A DNA stretch of 53,957 nucleotides, taken from positions 1 through 53,957 of the forward strand of contig CANJDH010000020.1 of NCBI GenBank assembly GCA_947473125.1, read 5' to 3'. The notes below the pieces were generated by a model. The model was given only the letters and a program-made list of their open reading frames with translations, did no database searches and was not told where the DNA came from. Within the stretch, counting starts at the first letter, position 1. Each line of letters opens with the position of its first letter. A program made the translations under genes and the position numbers. Of this stretch, positions 34,932-43,619 are shown in pieces. The stretch comes from Burkholderiales bacterium (GTDB lineage: Bacteria; Pseudomonadota; Gammaproteobacteria; Burkholderiales; JAEUOS01).

Positions 34932-35707
34932 GGCTGCCCCTTGAGGCGGTTGCGGCGCGCCTCGGCTTCGGCGATCTGGCGCTTGACTTCGTCGGAAGTC
35001 GGTTCGGTGTTCTTCGGTTGCGTCGCCGCGCGTTGCTGGCGTGCGCGTTCGACGGCGGCGGCGATGACGGCCTTCTTTTTCCGTTCAGCCTCGCTCAAGG
35101 CCGCGCCGGTGCCGGCGGAGCTGGAGGTGGTTTTGGCGGCGAGGCGCGCTTCCTTTTCGCGCTTGTCCCTGGCGAGGCGATCATTGCGTGCGTAATAGCG
35201 TCGGCGCGCCAGTGCGGCATCGGCGTCGCTCCAGATGCGCTCCGGTTCGGCCTTGACCATGGTGATGCAGTCGACCGGGCATGGCGCAATGCACAGCTCG
35301 CAACCGGTGCACCAGCTATTTAATACCGTGTGCATCTGCTTGGCGGCGCCGATGATGGCGTCGACCGGGCAGGCCTGGATGCACAGGGTGCAGCCGATGC
35401 AGAGGCTTTCATCGATCAGGGCCAGTTCGAGCGGTTTCTCGATGCCGTTGGCCGGGTTGAGCGGCTTGGGCAAGGTCTTGAGCAGATCGGCAAGTTTGAC
35501 GATGCCGGCCGCGCCGCCCGGTGGACACTGGTTGATGTCGGCTTCGCCCTTGGCAATCGCCTCCGCATAGGGTTTGCACCCCTGATAGCCGCAGCGCGTG
35601 CATTGGGTTTGCGGCAGAAGCGCGTCAATGCGCGCGGCGAGCGCCGCCGCCGCTGGCGTGGCATCGGCATGCGAATCGGCGGGAGGGGTGCTCGAAGTGT
35701 CGGCCAT
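34928..35707 (-). CDS. rsxB: RsxB/RnfB-like electron transport iron-sulfur protein (stand-alone)
   Basis: A 259-residue ferredoxin-like protein. The N-terminal Fe4 domain has C36, C39, C44 and C61 ([10 protein letters not shown]...CPPGG). Two further [4Fe-4S] motifs follow, [12 protein letters not shown] and [12 protein letters not shown]. The hydrophobic membrane helix of classical RnfB is missing and a charged Arg/Lys/Ala tail of ~80 residues follows. No rnfA, C, D, G or E is nearby; this orphan form next to nth is common in Betaproteobacteria. The electron partner is unknown. Confidence 0.87.
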   Translation of the reverse strand: MADTSSTPPADSHADATPAAAALAARIDALLPQTQCTRCGYQGCKPYAEAIAKGEADINQCPPGGAAGIVKLADLLKTLPKPLNPANGIEKPLELALIDESLCIGCTLCIQACPVDAIIGAAKQMHTVLNSWCTGCELCIAPCPVDCITMVKAEPERIWSDADAALARRRYYARNDRLARDKREKEARLAAKTTSSSAGTGAALSEAERKKKAVIAAAVERARQQRAATQPKNTEPTSDEVKRQIAEAEARRNRLKGQP

Positions 35708-35857
35708 AGGGGCAGCCCTCTAAACCAGAAGCGTTGGCGCAAGGGCTTTCAGGCTAGAATTATCGCATTTGATGCACCGCAGCATCGTGGTTTCGGGTTT
35801 CAGGGGTTTCGGCAAATTCGCCGCCGGCCCGCCCGGCGCCGCAGTTTGAAGAGCCCC

Positions 35858-36535
35858 ATGCAAACCACCAATCCGTCTGCCCCCGCTCCACGCAAGGCGC
35901 GCGTCACCAAGCGCGACCCGGAGCGCACGCGCGCCAAGATCCTTGAAGCGGCGACCGATGAATTCACCAAGCACGGCTTGGGCGGTGCCCGCGTGGACCG
36001 CATTGCCAAGCGCGCTGGCACCAACGAGCGCATGCTGTACTACTACTTCGTCTCGAAGGACCAGCTGTTCCTCACGGTGCTCGAAAACGTCTACATCAAG
36101 CTCGCCGAAGCCGAAAAGGCGCTCGACCTTGGCCACCTTGACCCGATTGACGCGGTGGGCAAGCTGGTCGAGTTCATCTGGAATTACTACATTGCGCACC
36201 CGGAATTCATCAGCCTGATCAACAGCGAAAACCTGCACGAGGCGAAGTTTCTGAAAAAATCGCGCAAGCTCGCGCAGCTGGTGTCGCCGGTGCAGGACAA
36301 CATCCGCGAGATCTTGCAGCGCGGCCAGGAGGCAGGCGTGTTCCGCGGCGGCATCGACCCGGCCGAGGTGTACATCACCCTGGTGGCGCTCAACTACTAC
36401 TACCTGTCGAACCGCTTCACGCTGTCCACCGTGCTGGCGCGCGACCTGATGAGCCCGATCGCCAAGGAGAGCCACCTGAAACATGCTACCGACGTGGTGC
36501 TCAACTACCTGCTCAAGCGCCCGGCAAATGTCTAG
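35858..36535 (+). CDS. TetR-family transcriptional regulator
   Basis: A 225-residue regulator. The helix-turn-helix lies at about residues 22-67 (ILEAATDEFTKHGLGGARVDRIAKRAGTNERMLYYYFVSKDQLF). The C-terminal ligand domain is of the TetR_C type seen in RutR-like or AcrR-like proteins. The start MQTTNPSAP was chosen at 35858; a TAGAAT -10-like hexamer at 35755-35760 is compatible with a promoter. Its target is not obvious: it ends 12 bp from the convergent FAD-oxidase gene and is divergent from rsxB. Confidence 0.9.
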   Translation: MQTTNPSAPAPRKARVTKRDPERTRAKILEAATDEFTKHGLGGARVDRIAKRAGTNERMLYYYFVSKDQLFLTVLENVYIKLAEAEKALDLGHLDPIDAVGKLVEFIWNYYIAHPEFISLINSENLHEAKFLKKSRKLAQLVSPVQDNIREILQRGQEAGVFRGGIDPAEVYITLVALNYYYLSNRFTLSTVLARDLMSPIAKESHLKHATDVVLNYLLKRPANV

Positions 36536-36547
36536 CGCCGGAGCGAA

Positions 36548-38140
36548 TCACGCCAGGTCGGCTGCGCGCACGCCGGCGTAGTTGGCTTCTTCAAACAGCG
36601 ACATGCCCGACAGGTCGGAATGCGCAAACACCAACGGGCCCTTGAGATTGGCCAGCGCCGCGCGCGCCGGTGCGTTCAGGAAGCCCGGCGACGGTTGCGG
36701 CATGCCGTGGCCCCAGCGCCAGATCTCGATGCGCTCCAGGATTTTTGCGATGTCCGGGTGCGGCCGCTTCAGGTCGGCGAGCACCGCCTTGATCCACTCG
36801 GGCCAGGGCGTATCGAACAGACGCTTGCGCGCCGCAGCCGGGGCCTCGCCGCTGTGCGGCCAGTAGTAGGTGAGCACGGTCGCGCCGGGGCGTACGCGCA
36901 GGACCTGGTGGGTGGCCACCACGTAACCGAGTGCATTGCTGTTGTAGAGCACGTTGTCCCAGGCGAGCGGCGCCGGTCCGGTGTCGGCGGGCGGTTCGCG
37001 CAGGTGCAGGTTGGCCACCAGCCACGGCACGGTCTGGATGTCGGCCACTGCGGGGCGAAACGGCGGCGGCGGGTTGTCCCAGACGCGCGCCAGCACGAAT
37101 GAGGGTGCGGCCCAGATCACGCGCTTGCAGCGGTAACGCACGCTGCGGTTCTGGTCGGCATGGAAAATGTCGATTTCCGCGAAGCCCCTGCCCGTGACAA
37201 GCTTGGCACACAAGGAATTTCGGGAGAATGGCTCTGCGACCCGCTCCTGGAGCCATTCTTCGGTGCGACGCGTGAGAAACCCATTGCCTTCCGGCCAGGT
37301 GAGCACCGCGTGCGTATCGGCGTTTTTGGCACGCCCCTCGCGGCTTGCAAAGTAGTGCAGCCCGGCCCACGCCGAGGTGTCGCGCGACAGGCTGCCGTAA
37401 TCATCGCGGCAGGCGTAATCCACATACCAGTGCAGGGCCGGAGAGTCGAACCCTTGTGACACCAGCCAGCGGCGCATGTCGGTGGCGTCCAGCGAGGTGG
37501 TGCGCACATCGCGGCTCGCCAGCAGACTGGGAATCGCAAACGGCTTGCGGCCGAACAGGTCCTGGGATTGTTTGAAGCGCTCGATCAGTTCCTCGAAGCG
37601 CTTGTACTGGTCCAGTTCCTTGGGCGCCACCATGCGCGGCAGCAGGCCTTCCTGCCAGAGCCCGTTGCGATACAGGCGATCCTGCGGGCCGTTGACGATG
37701 GCGCGTTCGTCGTACACCGGCGAATCGCTGTCGATACCGCTTTTCAAGACACCGAGGTCGGCGAGCAGGGCACGCACATGCACCGACTCCCTGGTCGGCA
37801 GCGGCAGGTAGTGGGCGCCCCAGGGGTAGGGCGTCACCGCGCTGCTGCCGGCGCGCGAATTGCCGCCCAGCGCGTCTTCGAGCTCGAACAGCCTGAAGGT
37901 CTTGATGCCGCGTTTGGCCAGGCGCCAGGCGGCGGACAGGCCGGCCACGCCGCCGCCAACAATAGCGATGTCGAGGTTGCGCGTTTCGGCGGGGGCGGGA
38001 AAATCGTTGTTGCGCAGGCGATGCCCGAGCGCCATCGCCGGGCCGAACACCGCGCCCTTGAATTCGGGCGCGCCATTCTTGAAGTCGCATGCGGCGAAGG
38101 CCGGTGCTGACAAAGCGGTAAGGAAGCGGCGGCGGTCCAT
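36548..38140 (-). CDS. FAD-dependent amine-oxidase-like oxidoreductase, exported lipoprotein candidate
   Basis: A 530-residue flavoprotein. The N-terminus MDRRRFLTALSAPAFAACDF combines a Tat-like RRRFL motif with a lipobox cysteine (C18), suggesting export as a folded lipoprotein. The dinucleotide motif AIVGGGVAGLSAAWRL is at 59-74, and GGNSRAGSS follows as in flavin amine oxidases. The start at 38140 gives this signal; upstream sequence in frame is unrelated. It is the last gene of the SPFH-polyamine operon, 35 bp after the spermidine-synthase-like gene, which makes a polyamine substrate plausible. Confidence 0.85.
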   Translation of the reverse strand: MDRRRFLTALSAPAFAACDFKNGAPEFKGAVFGPAMALGHRLRNNDFPAPAETRNLDIAIVGGGVAGLSAAWRLAKRGIKTFRLFELEDALGGNSRAGSSAVTPYPWGAHYLPLPTRESVHVRALLADLGVLKSGIDSDSPVYDERAIVNGPQDRLYRNGLWQEGLLPRMVAPKELDQYKRFEELIERFKQSQDLFGRKPFAIPSLLASRDVRTTSLDATDMRRWLVSQGFDSPALHWYVDYACRDDYGSLSRDTSAWAGLHYFASREGRAKNADTHAVLTWPEGNGFLTRRTEEWLQERVAEPFSRNSLCAKLVTGRGFAEIDIFHADQNRSVRYRCKRVIWAAPSFVLARVWDNPPPPFRPAVADIQTVPWLVANLHLREPPADTGPAPLAWDNVLYNSNALGYVVATHQVLRVRPGATVLTYYWPHSGEAPAAARKRLFDTPWPEWIKAVLADLKRPHPDIAKILERIEIWRWGHGMPQPSPGFLNAPARAALANLKGPLVFAHSDLSGMSLFEEANYAGVRAADLA

Positions 38141-38175
38141 GGGGTGGGTGCTTTGCGGGTCGGCCGGGTGCGCGC

Positions 38176-39735
38176 TCAGCGCATCACGCGCCGCCATTCC
38201 TCTTCGAAGTAGCGCACCAGCACCTGGTTGTTGAGGCGGTTGACCTCGGTCGGTACGCGCGCCATGTCGGGCGGAAACTCGAACAGCGCCTTCAGGGAAG
38301 GGGCATCGAACGAGCGCGGCACTACCGGAAACGCGGCGGGCGGAACAAATGTGCCGCGCCCAGCAATGATGTAGCCCCACTCGCCGAACGAGGGCACGTA
38401 GGCGTGGTAGGGCGCGGTGCGAAAGCCGGCGTCTTCAAGCGTCGCGACGATGCACCAGAACGATTTGCGCGCGTAGTAGGGCGAGGTCGATTGAATGACC
38501 GCGAGCCCGGTGGCCGACAAATGCTTTTCGAGCAGGCGGTAGAACGCCGATGAATAGAGCTTGCCCAGAGAGAAATTCGACGGGTCGGGAAAATCGATCA
38601 GGATAAGGTCGAACATGTCGGGGTTCTGCTCCAGCCACAGCAGCGCGTCCTGGTTGAGCACCTTGACCTTGGGCGACGACAGCGCGTTCTGGTTGAGCGC
38701 TGTGAGCAGCGGCGCCTTGGCGAACAGATTCGTCATGTTGCGATCGAGATCCACCAGGGTGATGGACTCGATCTGCGGGTAACGCAACACCTCGCGCGCG
38801 GCCAGGCCGTCGCCACCGCCGAGGATCAGCACCCGTTTCGCGCCGGGCAGGGTGGCGAGCGCCGGGTGTACCAATGCATCGTGATAACGGTATTCGTCAC
38901 GCGAGGAAAACTGCAGGTTGCCGTTCAGGTGCAGGCGCAGGTCGTCGCGCCAGCGCGTGACCACGATGCGCTGGTAGGGGGTGGATTCGGCGTAGATGAT
39001 CTGGTCAGCGTAAATCCCCTCTTCTGCGAGCGCGGTGAGTTTGTCGGCGAAGGCAAAGCCGCCTACCAGCAGCAACAGCGCGATGGCGCATTGCGCGCGC
39101 AAGAACGAGGCGGCGCTGGGCGGCAATGCCATCGGCGCGGCACGTTCGACCTGGCCCGCTGCCGCCGGCACGATGCCGCTGTCCCGGCCAAACAGCGCGA
39201 TGGCCCAGAGCGCCACGAGAACATTGAACAGGCCGAACATCATGCTGGTGCGCATCAGGCCGAGGTGCGGCGCCAGCAGCAGCGGAAACAGGATCGACAC
39301 GGCCAGCGCACCCAGGTAGTCGAAGGTCAGCACCTGCGAGACCACCTCCTTGAAGGCAAGCTCGTTCTTGAGGATGCGCATGATCAACGGGATCTCGAGG
39401 CCGACCAGCATGCCGGTGACGAATACCAGGCCGTACAGCACCAGCCGGAACGGACCCGACAGGTGCGCGAACACCAGAAACAGGATCACTGCGGAAAAGC
39501 CGCCGATCACGCCGACCAGGATTTCAATCTGGATGAAACGGATTGCCAGGCCGCGCTCGATGTAGCGCGACAGCCACGAGCCGACCCCCATTGCAAACAG
39601 GTAAGTGCCGATCACGGTGGAGAACTGGGTGACCGAGTCACCCAGAACATAGCTCGACAGCGCTGCCGCGATCAGCTCGTAGGCGAGCCCGCAGGAGGCG
39701 ACGACAAAGACTGAAAAAAGCAGTGCGTGGCGCAA
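38176..39735 (-). CDS. Membrane-embedded spermidine-synthase-like aminopropyltransferase
   Basis: A 519-residue protein. Residues 1-235 hold about seven or eight hydrophobic helices; the C-terminal half is a spermidine synthase domain with TPYQRI (252-257), YRYHDALVHPAL, the SAM-type loop LILGGGDG (303-310) and LILIDFPDPSN holding the catalytic Asp. It should transfer an aminopropyl group from decarboxylated SAM at the membrane, but no SAM decarboxylase gene is in the window. The start appears to be TTG at 39735; no ATG fits the first helix. It is downstream of the DUF350 gene. Confidence 0.87.
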   Translation of the reverse strand: MRHALLFSVFVVASCGLAYELIAAALSSYVLGDSVTQFSTVIGTYLFAMGVGSWLSRYIERGLAIRFIQIEILVGVIGGFSAVILFLVFAHLSGPFRLVLYGLVFVTGMLVGLEIPLIMRILKNELAFKEVVSQVLTFDYLGALAVSILFPLLLAPHLGLMRTSMMFGLFNVLVALWAIALFGRDSGIVPAAAGQVERAAPMALPPSAASFLRAQCAIALLLLVGGFAFADKLTALAEEGIYADQIIYAESTPYQRIVVTRWRDDLRLHLNGNLQFSSRDEYRYHDALVHPALATLPGAKRVLILGGGDGLAAREVLRYPQIESITLVDLDRNMTNLFAKAPLLTALNQNALSSPKVKVLNQDALLWLEQNPDMFDLILIDFPDPSNFSLGKLYSSAFYRLLEKHLSATGLAVIQSTSPYYARKSFWCIVATLEDAGFRTAPYHAYVPSFGEWGYIIAGRGTFVPPAAFPVVPRSFDAPSLKALFEFPPDMARVPTEVNRLNNQVLVRYFEEEWRRVMR

Positions 39736-39756
39736 ACCGGAGTCAGCGGTATGGCG

Positions 39757-39972
39757 TCAGTGGACCGCAGCCGCGATGATCAGGGCGATGCCCAGGCACA
39801 TTGCCGCAACGACGGTCGCGACGGCCTGGTTGCGCTTTTCGACAATTTCCTTCCACAAATTGACCGACGGGGTGAGCTTGTCGATGATGATGAACACGAC
39901 GCAAAATACGAGCACGCCGAGCAGCGAAAAGACCAGCGAGTTGATGAGAAATTGCGGGTTGATGATGTCCAT
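39757..39972 (-). CDS. DUF350 family inner-membrane protein
   Basis: A 71-residue protein with two hydrophobic helices (about 10-32 and 48-70) separated by KLTPSVNLWKEIVEKRNQ. This is the DUF350 (YjfL-like) unit, here a single unit. A strong ribosome site (GGAGGG) precedes the ATG. It is 21 bp upstream of the aminopropyltransferase gene. Function is unknown; the family often co-occurs with SPFH, PspA-like and spermidine-synthase-like genes. Confidence 0.85.
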   Translation of the reverse strand: MDIINPQFLINSLVFSLLGVLVFCVVFIIIDKLTPSVNLWKEIVEKRNQAVATVVAAMCLGIALIIAAAVH

Positions 39973-40034
39973 GGTGCGGTGCCCTCCGGTGAAAATGAAT
40001 GGTGTGCGACGTTGCCCTTGAGCGGGGTGCCGGC

Positions 40035-40220
40035 TTACTTGTGCGAAAGGGTGCTGGAACGACCGGATCCGCTTGATCCACTGGACCCGCCCGACCCGCC
40101 TGTGTGGTTCGCCGCCAGTTGCTGCACGCCGCGATTGCCGGTGAGCGTCATGCCCTGGTGCTGCGCATACGAAAAAAACGCCAGCGCCGCGAGGCTGGTC
40201 AGGAGATAAACCCGGTTCAT
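40035..40220 (-). CDS. Small secreted or membrane-anchored protein with Ser/Gly tail
   Basis: A 61-residue protein. Residues 1-19 form a hydrophobic signal or anchor (MNRVYLLTSLAALAFFSYA) followed by a polar linker and a low-complexity tail GGSGGSSGSSGSGRSS. It lies 12 bp after the DUF4178 gene and 62 bp before the DUF350 gene, in the same direction. No family is recognised. It was kept because of its position and its signal-like start. Confidence 0.65.
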   Translation of the reverse strand: MNRVYLLTSLAALAFFSYAQHQGMTLTGNRGVQQLAANHTGGSGGSSGSSGSGRSSTLSHK

Positions 40221-40232
40221 GCTGTCGTGCCC

Positions 40233-42317
40233 CTAGTTGTCATCACTGCTGCTGGAACTGCCCGAATCGCTGGAACCGCCCGAATCGCTCGAATTGTCGA
40301 TTTCGGTGAATTGGGTGGCACCGCTATTGCTGTCACCGGAAAAACTTGAACTCGACGTATTGCTGCTGCCATGGACAACCGGCGTGTCGTCATCGTCATC
40401 GTCGCTGTTGTCGCGTGGATGGTCGCTGTCGGCCCAGCGCGCATTCTCGAATGCCTTGGCACGCCACCATCCCCACAGCGGCATCAGCAGCAACAGTACC
40501 TGCAACAGGAGCCAATTGAGCCACGATGCATGACCACGCTCGAGTTGCAACGTCGCGCCTACCGCATGACGCGCGTTCTTGGCGGTCTCGCCCTCCACCT
40601 GCAACTGGTAGGTGCCGGGCGGGACATCGGCAAATACCACCTGGGCGCTGCGCGAGCCTTCGCTCCATGATTCGCCTTGATCAACCCCGGAGTAGTGTTC
40701 GACGTTCTGCTCCGCGCGCCAAACCTTGCCGGTTCCCGGGTCGACCAGGGTGTAGTTGAAGCTGGCCCAGTTGTTGTCCACGTCGGTCCTGTTCTGCAGC
40801 ACCAGCGGGCCGTTGCCGGCAATTTTGAATGGCTCGGTGGTTTTGGTCGATTCGATGTTGGGAGCGATCGAAAACGTATCCTTCATCACCGTATTGGTGG
40901 TGAAAGCGAAATAGACCTGCAGCAGCAGGGCTCCAAGCGCAAACAGGCCGAAACGCTTCCACAAGACCGGATTGGTTTGGGTAAAAGGTGAGGGCTGGTT
41001 CGGGGCGATGCCTTTCGGCTCTGCCAGGGGCGTCTTGACATTGAAGGCCAGACGCACCTGCTCTGGCGTCAGGTATTGGGCGCAAGACCAGCTCACTTCG
41101 TTTGCGGTCTTCTCGCGGCTCAACAGTTGCGGCGGCAAGATGTAGTCATTGACGTCGACCAGGTCGCCGGCCTTGACCTTCCAGTAAAACTCGCCGAGCA
41201 CATGCTGGACTTCGGTCTGGTAATGCTGATAGTGGTCAAAACTCTCGCCGCGATGAAACGCGGTGAGCCCGATCACCTTCGGGGTGCGCTCGGGAGGGCT
41301 CGATACCGACCAGTGCCCGTCGCTCTCGGACAACCAGGCGTAGCCGGACGAGACGTTGAACAGCAGGTATTCGCTCCAGGAAAAGCCGGCGTCCGAGGAG
41401 CGGCGCATGTGTCCGATCAGCTCCCATTCGACGCCTTCCAATTTGCCGCCCTTGAATTGCTCGCCGCTGAACCTCCCCTTGGACCCGAGCGCAATCCGCA
41501 GCGGGTAGGCCATCGCAGCCTGCGCCTTTTCGACCAGCTGCACGCGCTTGTCCGAGGTGTCGAGCACGGCGCCGCACGAGGCGCAGCCGTAGGTCTGGAT
41601 CTTGCCGGAGGAGAGCTTGAACGGCGCCGCGCAGTTCGGGCAATTGAATGCGTCGGCCTGATGTTTGGGTGCCAGCACGTCCGGGGCGTCGCGCGGATCG
41701 CGCAGGTTGCCGAACTTGAGGTCGCGTGCACTGACCTTCTCGCCGACATAGACGCGCGTGATGCCCTCGCCGGTGTCGCTGTAGTCGATGGTGGCGAATT
41801 CGCCGTCGAGTTCGAGGTCGGCAACCGGCGCGGCGTAGCCGGGCCCGACGCTGAATGGCAACTCCCCCTGGCCGGTAATGCAGGTTGCCGATTCCAGGTT
41901 GGTCACGGTGTAAAAGCGCCCGCCCAGGTCAATCCGGTCGTCGACCTTCAGGGCCTCGAAGGGGGGCGGGGCCAGCGCTACCTGCCGTTCGAACGTGACA
42001 TAAAACTCGCCAGACGCTTCGCCGAGCCAGCCGGTGCGCATGTCGTCGAACATGATGTGCCACTCGTTCCAGAGGCCGGCTGCATAGCGCATCTGGATAC
42101 GGCCGATCACCCCGAAATGCACGCCCTTGTAGGTACCCTCGGTAGCGATCTGGATCAGGGTCGGGTCGTCCTGCAACTCGGCCATCTTGCCGATGTGCTC
42201 GAGTGCCTCGCCGCGACGCATCAGTGTCGAGGTGCAATATTTGCAGACGGCCAGCACGGAGGCCGCCGCATGGAATGTGACCTGTGCACCGCATTGCGGG
42301 CAGTTGGCGAGTTTCAC
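40233..42317 (-). CDS. DUF4178 zinc-ribbon membrane protein
   Basis: A 694-residue protein. It opens with a zinc ribbon (C6, C9, C25, C28) and has a second one, CPNCAAPFKL...CASCGAVLD, near residue 230. Two DUF4178-like beta domains flank it. One hydrophobic helix lies near residue 465 (RFGLFALGALLLQVYFAF) and another near residue 610, so a membrane-anchored protein with a middle domain on the far side is likely. The last ~60 residues are Ser/Asp-rich. The start is GTG with GGGA 7 nt before it. It stands between the SPFH gene and the small secreted protein. Confidence 0.85.
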   Translation of the reverse strand: MKLANCPQCGAQVTFHAAASVLAVCKYCTSTLMRRGEALEHIGKMAELQDDPTLIQIATEGTYKGVHFGVIGRIQMRYAAGLWNEWHIMFDDMRTGWLGEASGEFYVTFERQVALAPPPFEALKVDDRIDLGGRFYTVTNLESATCITGQGELPFSVGPGYAAPVADLELDGEFATIDYSDTGEGITRVYVGEKVSARDLKFGNLRDPRDAPDVLAPKHQADAFNCPNCAAPFKLSSGKIQTYGCASCGAVLDTSDKRVQLVEKAQAAMAYPLRIALGSKGRFSGEQFKGGKLEGVEWELIGHMRRSSDAGFSWSEYLLFNVSSGYAWLSESDGHWSVSSPPERTPKVIGLTAFHRGESFDHYQHYQTEVQHVLGEFYWKVKAGDLVDVNDYILPPQLLSREKTANEVSWSCAQYLTPEQVRLAFNVKTPLAEPKGIAPNQPSPFTQTNPVLWKRFGLFALGALLLQVYFAFTTNTVMKDTFSIAPNIESTKTTEPFKIAGNGPLVLQNRTDVDNNWASFNYTLVDPGTGKVWRAEQNVEHYSGVDQGESWSEGSRSAQVVFADVPPGTYQLQVEGETAKNARHAVGATLQLERGHASWLNWLLLQVLLLLMPLWGWWRAKAFENARWADSDHPRDNSDDDDDDTPVVHGSSNTSSSSFSGDSNSGATQFTEIDNSSDSGGSSDSGSSSSSDDN

Positions 42318-42359
42318 GGGCGATCCCAGTCCCGAAGCATGCTCATCGAAAAATGCGAA

Positions 42360-42380
42360 AAATGGGGTCAGACCCCATTT
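42360..42380. repeat. Perfect inverted repeat between SPFH and DUF4178 genes
   Basis: Arms AAATGGGGTC and GACCCCATTT flank a single A. It lies 43 bp upstream of the DUF4178 start and 14 bp after the SPFH stop. The hairpin is followed by A/T-rich sequence on both sides but no clean T-run on the minus strand. The same arm core occurs at 7060-7077. Similar GGGGTC/GACCCC palindromes are frequent in betaproteobacterial intergenic DNA (recalled, not checked). Confidence 0.75.
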
Positions 42381-42394
42381 ATTTTCATTCGTAC

Positions 42395-43483
42395 CTAGCC
42401 GAGCTTGGCGAGCAGCTCCGCCTTCTTGGTGTCGAACTCCGCCTGGGACAGGATGCCCTTGCCGACCAGGCCATGGAGTTTTTCAAGTGTTGCGGTGATG
42501 TCATCGATGCTTGCACTGCCGCCGGCCGCAGAGCCGCCCCCACCAACGGGCGCAGGGCCGATGCCCTGCACAGCCGCTCCAGGAGCGCCTCCCGGGGCAG
42601 CGCCTTGCTGGTTATGCATCATCGAACCCATCATTGCGCCGGCCATCTGGTTACCGATGCCGACACCCGCCGCAAGTTGCGCGCCCATCGCGGCAATCCC
42701 GCCACCCTCGTTGGCCGCCGCGATCGGGATCGCGTTGGCGGTCTGGAACTGGGTGTACTTGTTCATGTCGCCGATCATGTTCATGCCGATCCGCGTGTCG
42801 AGCATCTTCTGGATTTCTTCGGGCAGCGAAATGTTCTCCACCACCAGCGTGTCGAGCGCCAAGCCCATCTTGGCGAACATCGGGTCCGCGGCTTTTTTGA
42901 CCGCTTCGGCAAATGCGGTCTGGTTGCCGGCCATGTCAAGGAATGCGACGCCGGCGCCGCCGAAGGCGTTGGTCATGGCGGCGATCATGCTGTTGCGCAA
43001 CTGCCCGTCGAGGTCGGCCACGGTGTAGGTCTCGCGCGTGCCCGACACTTCCTTGTGGAACAATTTCGGATCGGTGATGCGGTACGAGTAGATGCCGAAG
43101 GCGCGCAGGCGCACCGCGCCGAAATCCTTGTCGCGGATGGTGATCGGGTTCGGCGTGCCCCACTTGCGGTCCAGCTGCAGGCGCGTCGAGAAGAAGTAGA
43201 CATCGCTCTTGAACGGGGCGTCGAACAGCTTGTCCCAGTTCATCAGGTTGGTGAGCAAGGGCAGCACCTGGGTGCTCAGCTTGACGCGCCCCGGGCCGAA
43301 CACGTCGGCCATCACGCCTTCGTTGACGAAGCCCGCCATCTGCGATTCACGCACGGTGAGCTGGGCGCCGTTCTGGATCTCCATGTCCTGCATCGGGTAG
43401 CGGTAGGAGAGCACCCCGTCCGCTTCCTCGGTCCAGTGGATGACGTCGATAAACTGCTTCTTGATGAAATCCATCAGTGCCAT
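42395..43483 (-). CDS. SPFH-domain protein (YdjI/virion-core-like)
   Basis: A 362-residue protein. The SPFH domain covers about residues 1-230, with WTEEADGVLSYRYPMQDMEIQNGAQLTVRESQ and VENISLPEEIQKMLDTRIGMNMIGD at its end. A Gly/Ala/Pro-rich linker follows, and a short SHOCT-like helix pair closes the protein (LEKLHGLVGKGILSQAEFDTKKAELL). The start at 43483 has GGGAG 7 nt upstream; an upstream GTG-type extension lacks similarity. It is the first gene of the six-gene envelope module. Confidence 0.88.
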   Translation of the reverse strand: MALMDFIKKQFIDVIHWTEEADGVLSYRYPMQDMEIQNGAQLTVRESQMAGFVNEGVMADVFGPGRVKLSTQVLPLLTNLMNWDKLFDAPFKSDVYFFSTRLQLDRKWGTPNPITIRDKDFGAVRLRAFGIYSYRITDPKLFHKEVSGTRETYTVADLDGQLRNSMIAAMTNAFGGAGVAFLDMAGNQTAFAEAVKKAADPMFAKMGLALDTLVVENISLPEEIQKMLDTRIGMNMIGDMNKYTQFQTANAIPIAAANEGGGIAAMGAQLAAGVGIGNQMAGAMMGSMMHNQQGAAPGGAPGAAVQGIGPAPVGGGGSAAGGSASIDDITATLEKLHGLVGKGILSQAEFDTKKAELLAKLG

Positions 43484-43572
43484 GGCAATCTCCCAGCGGT
43501 GAGGAACGGCAAGCCTAGCACAGCGCACGGTGCGCTGCCATGAACGAAATGGGGGAAAGGCGCAGGCAAATG

Positions 43573-43596
43573 AAAACGGCGGCGTGGCCGCCTTTT
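43573..43596 (-). terminator. Rho-independent terminator after the giant flavoprotein gene
   Basis: On the minus strand GGCGGC-CAC-GCCGCC forms a 6-bp stem followed by GTTTTC, 24 bp after the flavoprotein stop. The plus strand reads GGCGGC-GTG-GCCGCC flanked by A- and T-runs. Confidence 0.75.
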
Positions 43597-43619
43597 CACC
43601 CGCGAACCAGAGAGCAGTC

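Noticed and set aside
42360-42380. Inverted repeat considered as a rho-independent terminator
   Set aside because: The flanks are A/T-rich but no clean T-run follows on the minus strand; a repeat element fits better.
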